Shown here: positions 56,196-64,000 of the stretch, in pieces
Layout: each line of letters begins with the position of its first letter
Numbering within the stretch: position 1 is the first letter of the stretch
NCBI GenBank assembly: GCA_900073065.1
Contig: FJOG01000028.1
Location: 746,188 to 810,187, forward strand
From: Phialocephala subalpina
Taxonomy: Eukaryota; Ascomycota; Leotiomycetes; Helotiales; Mollisiaceae
Direction of reading: 5' to 3'
DNA: 64,000 bases
Notes under the pieces: model-generated
The model's database searches: none
What the model was told of the DNA's origin: nothing
The model's input: only the letters and a program-made list of their open reading frames with translations
Made by a program: the position numbers and the translations under genes

Positions 56196-58056
56196 TCCAA
56201 TATCAGCTATACGAACGACATGAAAACAGCACGAAGATGTCAAGCTGAAATGCAGAAGGACAAGCTTACACGCTATTTTGTTATTAGGATTATTCCACGG
56301 ATGCGGATAGTTTCCACCTCACATTTCCTTCCCGTCCAGGGACAAGGTCATGATAACAAAGATACAGTTGATAGCAAATGCAAGAAGATGAAAGGCAAAC
56401 ATGAAGAAGCGGCTTCATGCTGCAAGAGAGAAGGAAAGACAAGGCGAGCCGAAGTCATACAGCACTAGAATATGAAGGGATCGCTCAGAAGAGAGATTGC
56501 AGCAATCAGGGAGATCCATCCTTGGATGGGAGGCGAGACTCGGTGTGTAAAATTGCAATTTCAATGCGGTCAAAGGGACGCTATTATCTCCACCATCGTC
56601 TGCCTCTTTCATTTCTCACGACCCCGCGGATGAATCACAAATTTTGCTTTTCCAGAGCTTTACTACTACTGATATCGGGCAGCTTCACGAGAAAGACCCG
56701 CCGAATTTTTTCACCTTGCAAAGAAAGCATCAAATTGAACGCGTTATCTTTTCAAAGGTCGCATGCTTTTCGGAGCAAACCCGAGAAAGTAGAGCACCGC
56801 GGCCGATCCCAGGCAGCCTCGTATCAATGGTTTACCAGCTCCAATCACCTTACAGGCACTTTCTAATTTTGAACGCCTTACTTTTTGAAAAGTCGGGTGA
56901 CTTTCAAGACGACTAAGAAAGCAAGTGGAGTATAAAGGTATACCTTCGCTCGTACTCTCTTGTGCTATGAGACCTTATCACAACCGCAACGCAGTATGGC
57001 GACAAAGACAACGAGGTAGTTGGTGATGTCTGTATGCATCCTGCTTAATAGGGTTGCAGCGCCACTAGCAATAGAATATCGCTCCGCAAGTTGACTTGAG
57101 CGTGCACATGGTCTGGAGAAGTTGACCATGAAATGACGTGTGACAACAAAGATGTGAACTCGATATGGAAAGTGCGTGAGCTGGGAAATGTGTGAGTGTA
57201 TCTCGCAGCGACGCCTTGCAGCTGTCAAATGAAGCAAGCGGGCAACCCTATGACCTGCACCAGATTCATCCTGCCCAAGACCCAGCCTCTACCTCCGGGC
57301 CAAGGAGGTATTCCGAGTGGATGATTTCATGGGGACGTCGCTCGCTCGTGTCTTTTTGTAGGCACTACCTGTTTGCTATCTGCGGCCTTCTGTCCAAGGC
57401 CAGATCGTGAAGTTCCATTTACATCTCTTTTACAAAACATGAATCCCCAAAACGTGAACGCACAAAATACAAGCAAGCGAAACGTGTCTCTACGAGAGTA
57501 TATAATACGATGCCCTAATCCACGAACCGAAGCAAGAGAACAACAAGTACAGCTGCCCAGACCGCAGGAGAAAAAGGCGGCAACTTATCCATTTGTGCTT
57601 CTACCTTTCATTGAATGCGGAGCTTTCTAGCGTTTTTGACTATCCTGAACGTTGGTAATATGCTATTGGGGAAGTTGACAACTATGAATTTGTGCGCATA
57701 TTATACTGTAATGGGGCAAGGGATGGCAATGAAAATGCAACTAATTGCAGAGAGTGAAATGAAATAAACTCGAAGAAAGCCAGCGAAGTATATAAAGCAT
57801 ACTATAAGGAGGGGTATTAACCCATTAACTTATGGCTGTTTTCACCGCCCTATTAGTCGCACGTCTGTCGTTCTCGATGTGTCCTCTATGACGTCCAAGG
57901 TCTGCAGAAATCGAGGTTTTATAGTCTGATACTTTCGCATTGTGCTTGACACGGGAAAGGCAACTTTCCCTTCCTACCAGCCTTCGGCTTCCATAGTTTC
58001 GAATGCAACGCAACGTAACGAAAAATCATGACTTGTGCTAGAGTAAAAGGGAAGGG

Positions 58057-58110
58057 TATATAAGCACCCCGCTCCTTGTTTCCCATTAAGAAGTAGAAGC
58101 AGAATGGGGC
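58057..58110 (+). promoter_or_regulatory. TATA module copy 2
   Basis: GGGTATATAAGCACCCC, then CCATTAAGAAGTAGAAGCAG and AATGGGG about 40 nt downstream. Confidence 0.45.
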
Positions 58111-58643
58111 ATAATTGATATTATATCGTAGCGGCTACGTCTCGCGGTCTGTGTAACACTTGCACGTAGACCGGAGAATCTCTTCTAGAGTAGGATGACT
58201 TAGAGAGAGATTTGTCAGACCCGAGAGGAAGCTACTTAATATTTGGGCGAGGTACGAAGTTCGTCTTATCGTGGGAAAGAATTGACAATGAAAATGTAAT
58301 TGGTAGTAGAAAACCAAAGAATTGGAATTCAAGACGTGGGACGGAAGGAGGAAGGAGAGGAAAGCGAGCCTAAGCTTGGTGTTATGCATTGCCAGGAGGG
58401 CAGTAGAATCAGCGGGGTCCGGCATGAACAACACCGACCCAAGGTGTCAAGATATGCCTTGTTAGCCATTTAGCATAATGTTTGTCGTGAGCCTCTAAAT
58501 ACAAGTTTTAATACCCGCAGCCTCTCCCACACTGCCCTCCAAATACGCAATGAGATTCACCTCCGTCCAGCTTTGCAGTAATGCAGCTCGAAGCATGGCA
58601 GGCGTAATATGGTAGTATGACCCACAAAGGAAGAGACAAAGGG

Positions 58644-58706
58644 TATATAAGCATGTCCCTCCTCCCTCCCAGTGTTCCACCAAGTAGTAATAACAAGTTG
58701 AAAAGC
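58644..58706 (+). promoter_or_regulatory. TATA module copy 3
   Basis: GGGTATATAAGCATGTCCCT, then CACCAAGTAGTAATAACAAG in the position that holds CCATTAAGAAGTAGAAGCAG in copy 2. Confidence 0.45.
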
Positions 58707-59903
58707 ATTAATAGCGTCCTAATGCACTGTGACGACCACGTCTTGGTGTGTCGTAAAAGCAATATTCCCCTGAGATTTGGGGACTCGTCAGCTCTGACAG
58801 ATCTAGTAATGAAAAGATAGAAGTTGACAGCAATGGGGGTTTTCAGATGAGACGGAGATCGAAAGAAACATCCAAGCGTGGAATAAGATAGGTGCAAAAT
58901 TTGCCTGGAGATGAAAGCAATAAGCATCTCGCTGGGAACCCCGGACTCGAGGCTTGCCCTGATATCTGCCCCTGTGACTTCTTCCTTTCCTGTTTCCTCT
59001 TCTTGCATGGCAGCGAGATCTTATGTGCTCGCTGCAAAGGTATTTGAAGCTCAATTTCGCATACCACAATTCACCACATGCTAAGCTGACACAGCTTTTC
59101 CATGCCGTTATTCACACCCGCAACCGAGGCACCTCGTTTTAGACATATATATACCCCCCCTTACCCCTCCCTGTACTCGACCACCAGTCGAAGACCAGGG
59201 CAAGGCCAAGGGAAAGGACAGGGAGAAAGGGGAAGAGTCATGGAGGATAGCTGACGAGGTACTTGGCGATCGAGTCGTCCAGGGAGAGTGGAATTGGGCA
59301 TGATCCCGCTTGGGGGTTTGAGTTCTGAGAATTGAGTGATTGGGATGAAGGGAAATAAGTTGACAACGGAAGGTGGAGTTAACAGCAGAAAGCAGGATTG
59401 ACAGCAGAAGCAAACTTGAGATGGAAAGGGGATAAAAGGTTCAGACCCAAGCAGAATGAACGCGAGAAGAAGATTTTTGTAGATTGAAAGCGGGGTCGGA
59501 GAATGTCCCTCGAGTTCTGGGTGGTCGAGCCTTACTCTGTTGCTTGTCTCATCCAGCCCTTGCCCTGTCTCGACCGTCTTCTTGTGTGTATGGTGGGTCT
59601 TTTATAGCAGATGATTTGAGGTCTGCGTGATCAAGGAAGAATGCTATCCGGAGTCTTCTCTAAGTACCTTTGAAGGAGGAAGCTGAGAAGATTGTGCCCA
59701 ATTGAACCGGAGATTCGACGACTTCAGGAGAATAAGGCAGGAATTGAAAGGGCAACAGCGAGGTGCTCGTCTGCTTGCTTGTGAGTGATAATTTCTGGCA
59801 AAATATACCTCGATCGACGGGACACTGGAGCTAGCAAGAAGGTACGTGCTTTTATACTTATCTAACTTGTCTCTTCCTCCCGGGAAGTTCGTCATTTTTG
59901 TGA

Positions 59904-61373
59904 TCATTTCGAATAAGCAACCGCATCTTCCTTCCTAGCACCCTCCAGCTCTCCCTTCGCGTTCAACAACTTCACATTCCCCTTCTTCTCCTCACTCCAC
60001 TTCTTGCAAAACGCATTGATCTCACCCATCGTCTTCTCATCATCCTTCACCAACAAAACAATAGCATCATATCCTCCCGCACCAGGAACCACCCCCCCAG
60101 CAACCCCCTCCACATCCCTCGTAACCGCATCCAACAACTCCGTTTGTTCCTTCGGCTCAATCGGTACACCCGACGCTTCACTCATGTCCCTAATCAACGC
60201 CCGGATAGCAACGAACGCTTCTTCAAGCTCAAGCATACATCCCTTTCTCAAATTATCAGCCAAGATTTCGTTGCTGATTTGCAACTCATCCCAAAGCTGC
60301 TTCGCATCTTCCGAGTTTGCTTTTCTCCATTCAAGGACTTTTTTGACCATGGACACGGTTTGAGAACCACAGTCTACGTCACACATTACGAGCGCCATGC
60401 CTTCCGGGATCGTGACGCCATTTTTTGAGATTTCGGTGTCCCATTTTACGGACGGGTCGGTGTCGTCGACAATATTCCTGACTCGGGTAGAGAATCCTTG
60501 GGATCCAGGCTCGCCGAGAGAGGATAGGATGGAAGGAGAGAATCGGCGATAGACGCACGTGCCGTAAACAGCGGTAGCGATATCGAATCCTGACCCAACT
60601 TTCCCTTGAGCTGCACAGTGAGCTACTTGAGCTAGGTTATGGAGCTTTGATCGTCCTTCTTCGGTGTCAAGGGAGAAGATGGAGGTGGGGAGGTAGTGAG
60701 AGAGGATTGCTCCTGTGAAGGCGGTCACGAGGGCGGCGGAGGAGCCGAGGCCGGTTTTGTGTGCGTCTTGGAGGCGGACGGCGAAGTCGGAGAATCTGGG
60801 GTAGGAGGGGAGGGTTGAGGAGGAGGTGTTGGAGTAGTAGTCGTTATCGGCTAGGATGGTGACTTTGGATGGCTTGATGGTGGTTTTTGGGAGGACTGAG
60901 GAGATGTACGTCAGAGCGTAGAGGAGGGCTGTCTCAACGAATGAGTTCTTGGAGGATGCTGCAGGTGAGCCACTAGATACTGATGAGCTGCCATATCCAG
61001 AATATGAATGCTAAAGGAAGTAATTTCGGTGTTATCACGTGATAAGACCGAGAAAAAGGGGGTTCAAGCGGATATAAAAAGACTTTCCACGGAGCCACGG
61101 AGCAAAGAGAAATGCTCACCCCTGCAACTGGATGACAGCAACTCCACCTTGATCTTCAGCTAGATGATATCCGTAATTCCACGTTGCGTCCCGGAACTGC
61201 GGACTTTGGACTACAATCTCCGCGAGGTCGACGCCCGAGCTGGTATCGATGTCGTGGACCAGGACGTGAACGCGCGCACTCAAAGCAAAGACTAGAGCCG
61301 TGTATGCTCGATCGAGGACCAGGTAGCCTCCTGCCAAAAAGACCTTGCCTGGGGCGGAAACGGCTGTCGACAT
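59904..61373 (-). CDS. ERG8: Phosphomevalonate kinase (mevalonate pathway)
   Basis: Exons 61120-61373 and 59904-60972 close to 440 codons; the 147-nt intron joins VIQLQG to GSPAASSKNSFVETALLYA. The enzyme phosphorylates mevalonate-5-phosphate to the diphosphate, feeding sterols and other isoprenoids. GHMP-kinase features are clear: APGKVFLAGGYLVLD at the N-terminus, KTGLGSSAALVTAFTGAI as the ATP-binding glycine/serine motif, AHCAAQGKVGSGFDIATAVY, and the C-terminal VPGAGGYDAIVLLV motif. Length and order match fungal ERG8. Stop at 59904; start MSTAVSAPGKV fits homologues. A match to the SreA binding consensus lies 259 bp upstream (61632). Confidence 0.95.
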
Positions 61374-61631
61374 TGTGGTGGCCTGAGGTGGTGGTGGAAG
61401 TGGAGGTGAGAGACAGCTCCTTAATTTTCCGTCGGAGAGGAAAATGAAAAACGCCTCGTTTGGCCTTCAAGCTGTGATTCAGGGGTCGTTTCGATCTGAT
61501 TACGAGCTTCATCCGCGTCCATCAATGCATGGTGCAAAAGGGAGAATAGGAACAGGGTAAGCCGGGAGGATGTTTGGGCCGATGTCCTTGTGGGAAAGCG
61601 TACTGTCGGTGTGGGTGTGCATCGACTTCGG

Positions 61632-61640
61632 ATCTGATAA
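61632..61640 (+). promoter_or_regulatory. ATCWGATAA match (SreA-type site), unproven
   Basis: ATCTGATAA fits the published SreA consensus ATCWGATAA exactly. About one match is expected by chance in a 64-kb window, so significance is low. Confidence 0.2.
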
Positions 61641-61706
61641 GCAGTCGGCCCGGGGGGGGATGATGATTCAGATGACGACCTGCCAGAAATCAATCTCAAG
61701 CAGAAG

Positions 61707-62393
61707 NNNNNNNNNNNNNNNNNNNNNNNNNNNNNNNNNNNNNNNNNNNNNNNNNNNNNNNNNNNNNNNNNNNNNNNNNNNNNNNNNNNNNNNNNNNNNN
61801 NNNNNNNNNNNNNNNNNNNNNNNNNNNNNNNNNNNNNNNNNNNNNNNNNNNNNNNNNNNNNNNNNNNNNNNNNNNNNNNNNNNNNNNNNNNNNNNNNNNN
61901 NNNNNNNNNNNNNNNNNNNNNNNNNNNNNNNNNNNNNNNNNNNNNNNNNNNNNNNNNNNNNNNNNNNNNNNNNNNNNNNNNNNNNNNNNNNNNNNNNNNN
62001 NNNNNNNNNNNNNNNNNNNNNNNNNNNNNNNNNNNNNNNNNNNNNNNNNNNNNNNNNNNNNNNNNNNNNNNNNNNNNNNNNNNNNNNNNNNNNNNNNNNN
62101 NNNNNNNNNNNNNNNNNNNNNNNNNNNNNNNNNNNNNNNNNNNNNNNNNNNNNNNNNNNNNNNNNNNNNNNNNNNNNNNNNNNNNNNNNNNNNNNNNNNN
62201 NNNNNNNNNNNNNNNNNNNNNNNNNNNNNNNNNNNNNNNNNNNNNNNNNNNNNNNNNNNNNNNNNNNNNNNNNNNNNNNNNNNNNNNNNNNNNNNNNNNN
62301 NNNNNNNNNNNNNNNNNNNNNNNNNNNNNNNNNNNNNNNNNNNNNNNNNNNNNNNNNNNNNNNNNNNNNNNNNNNNNNNNNNNNNNNNNNNNN
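61707..62393. other. Assembly gap (687 N)
   Basis: Run of N of 687 bases in the upstream region of ERG8. Whatever lies here is unknown, and its stated length may be only an estimate. Confidence 1.
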
Positions 62394-62453
62394 CGGTTGG
62401 CGTCGGAGCTGTGAAAGCTGCGAAGACGACACCAGGCTAAGCCAGCGAGTTCC

Positions 62454-62500
62454 CAGTCCCAGTTCCAGTTCACCAGTTCCAGTTCCAGTTCCAGTTCCAG
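62454..62500. repeat. Microsatellite, CCAGTT units
   Basis: About seven CCAGTT units, some interrupted (CCAGTCCCAGTTCCAGTT.. and TTCACCAGTTCC). Lies 60 bp after the N gap; repeats here may explain the gap. Confidence 0.9.
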
Positions 62501-63356
62501 CCTTGTTTGGCCTTACTTTTAATGGATGATCTCAGCTGCGCTGGGACATTTGATTTGCAGACTCGATGCGGAGTAGCGGGAAGTGATCCATCCTTCCCGT
62601 TGGCTCGTTTGAGCGGGGCCACGGCGGGCCTTGAAAATTTATATGGCGCCCACTCCGTGTTTTTCTCGCGTGATGACTGTTCGCAACCCGCGATATTCTC
62701 TACGCTTCCAAACTCCAGGCACGACTGAACCACGAAGCCTCCTTGACGCACACGACGACCATTTTCTCCTTCCCTCATTCCTTCAAACCGTTCTTTCGTC
62801 CTCCGATTGTTCTTCGCCATCCTGCGCAGCTGACCTCGCATTGCCCCGGCTGCTGCTCTAGTCCTTCGAATTGACGTGCAGCCTTAATATTGGCGACATT
62901 GCATGTGAATTCACCAATAGAAGTGGAATTCCACTCGTCATCGACACCTCTCTAGCGCAGAGGACACGAGGTATTACTCTTCCTCATAGCTCCTACTCAG
63001 GCTTTAACTCTTCTCCAGACCTCAGGCTTTGCATTTTCAACTACAGCGCCACCTTCGAAAGCTTCTGCAGCCAGAAAGACAAGCTTCAGTCGAGTCAAAC
63101 TCGACTTGAACCTAACCCATCAATCACCACTCAATTCAATCAGCGCGTTTGTTTGACGGCCTTGCTGTCAAATGAACCTGCACCAGCTACCTTCTTGAGA
63201 TCCCAAGTAAGTGCGCGCGCGCCCCCCTTATTCAAAAGAATCCCCACTGCTGAAAACACTCCTCTGCTATGTGAGAAATATTTTCAAGGCAAGCAAAGCT
63301 GACAGCTACCCTTGCAGCCCCCTCTCCCTTCCATGAGAGGTTCCTCCATCCACTAA
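62501..63356 (+). promoter_or_regulatory. Upstream/leader region of the last gene
   Basis: No supported gene. CT-rich tracts and a GTAAGT near 63208 followed by acceptor-like sites suggest a leader with a possible intron, but no firm boundaries were found. Confidence 0.3.
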
Positions 63357-64000
63357 ATGCCCATTTACTCCAACATCGCCTCGACTCTTGCACGTCAGGG
63401 TCCGAAAACTTTCACACACGGTTACGCCCAATCCCTCGTTGCTGCCACCCATCCCCAAGTTTACGCGTCAAGCAACCGACCTGGATTTGGTCTTCACCGA
63501 CGAGCTAGCAAAGTCGGACACTACCCCAGCTACCACTTCCAAAATGCTTTTCACAGCAGCGCCCAGTCTTCGAGCACTGTTACCCAAGTCCGCCCGACCG
63601 AGAAAAATGACACGGGTTTAGAGGCGTACTTTGAGGCATGGAACAAGCAACAGGCGGCTGGTGAGCCGGAGAAGGAGTGGATACAGTTTCAATTTGCGAA
63701 GCGCATCGAGTGGAAGCCCTTAATTGAGGTTGACGCCGAAGGTAACAGCAATGTTCAGTCATCCGAAGCAGCCGCCAAACCCACTCTCGAGCGAGCATAC
63801 AGCACGAGCGCGGTGGAGGATATTAAGAAGGCGGAGATCAGTTCTGAAGAGCAAGAGGCGTTGGCACAGATTGACGCGGCTATCAACAAGGAGATTCAGT
63901 CACGAAATGACCGGACAATATTTGAGGCTGAGTTGAGCGTTGTTGCGGCTCGAGTTCCAACACCTCCTGCCCGCACTCAATCGCCTGCGCTCTCATCCAC
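63357..64000 (+). CDS. Probable mitochondrial protein, 5' part only
   Basis: From ATG 63357 the frame is open to the window end (214 codons, partial). The N-terminus is basic, Ser/Thr-rich and acid-poor (MPIYSNIASTLARQGPKTFT.. PGFGLHRRASKVGHYPSYHF), as in a mitochondrial presequence, followed by GLEAYFEAWNKQQ and EWIQFQFAKRIEWKP, an opening I associate with fungal mitochondrial expression factors such as pentatricopeptide-repeat proteins. The rest seen is helical and acidic (EEQEALAQIDAAINKEIQSR). No repeat domain falls inside the window, so the family is a guess. The start is chosen as the first ATG of the frame. Confidence 0.6.
   Translation, partial: MPIYSNIASTLARQGPKTFTHGYAQSLVAATHPQVYASSNRPGFGLHRRASKVGHYPSYHFQNAFHSSAQSSSTVTQVRPTEKNDTGLEAYFEAWNKQQAAGEPEKEWIQFQFAKRIEWKPLIEVDAEGNSNVQSSEAAAKPTLERAYSTSAVEDIKKAEISSEEQEALAQIDAAINKEIQSRNDRTIFEAELSVVAARVPTPPARTQSPALSS

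Larger units (their letters stand above)
55601..59903. other. 4.3-kb region without a convincing gene, rich in TATA elements
   Basis: No frame shows a family motif or good splicing. TATA-like boxes recur on the plus strand at 56141, 56931, 57497, 57789, 58057, 58644 and 59147, and on the minus strand near 56034, 59601 and 59849. Three plus-strand ones share flanking sequence (see findings). Short cysteine-containing frames occur, such as HCVFGGQCGRGCGY on the minus strand at 58508, but none is supported. Confidence 0.4.

Noticed and set aside
1..64000. tRNA, rRNA or CRISPR features
   Set aside because: No B-box-like GTTCGANNC in a foldable context, no rRNA words and no spaced repeats; CRISPR is not expected in a fungal nucleus.

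Overview
The window is nuclear DNA from a filamentous ascomycete (Pezizomycotina). The genes have many short introns (mostly 44-75 nt) with GT..AG ends and CTRAY-like branch points. The families are typical of these fungi: HET, Fung_rhodopsin, SreA-type GATA factor, HsbA, DUF6594 and Zn2Cys6. A Leotiomycetes-like origin is only a guess from gene content. Exon/intron models were built by hand; where I say the reading frame closes, exon lengths sum to a multiple of three and no internal stop remains.

Left part (0.3-20 kb): a rhodopsin-domain membrane protein; a heavily decayed HET-domain pseudogene; about 4 kb without a recognisable gene that ends in the long leader of an iron-responsive GATA repressor (sreA); a decayed CCCH zinc-finger gene; a head-to-head pair of GIMAP/AIG1-like GTPases; and an RCO-3-like hexose transporter.

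Middle (20-33 kb): a poor stretch with uncertain or broken coding remnants (21.3-25.4 kb), a lineage-specific intact gene (25.8 kb), a broken LPxxLR-type gene (28 kb), an intact TEX30/KANL3-like alpha/beta hydrolase, a broken retropepsin-like gene and a DUF6594 membrane protein. Two perfect tandem duplications of exactly 250 bp (23.06 and 30.00 kb) each sit at the edge of a coding fragment and look like assembly artefacts.

Right-middle (33-53.5 kb) is gene-dense: Rad26/ATRIP checkpoint protein divergent from CDP-diacylglycerol synthase; a pepsin-fold protein that has lost both catalytic motifs; an HsbA-like secreted protein; an NFX1/RING membrane protein whose frame is intact except for one in-frame TAG; then a compact sugar cluster (GH35-like beta-galactosidase, divergent lactose-permease-like MFS transporter, Zn2Cys6 regulator) that probably acts together on galactosides; and a small three-exon tail-anchored protein.

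Right end (53.8-64 kb): a degraded LINE-like remnant with a folded 3' end and a (TAC)11 tail; about 4 kb with no convincing gene but a cluster of similar TATA-box modules; ERG8 phosphomevalonate kinase; a 687-bp N gap; and the 5' part of a probable mitochondrial protein running off the window.
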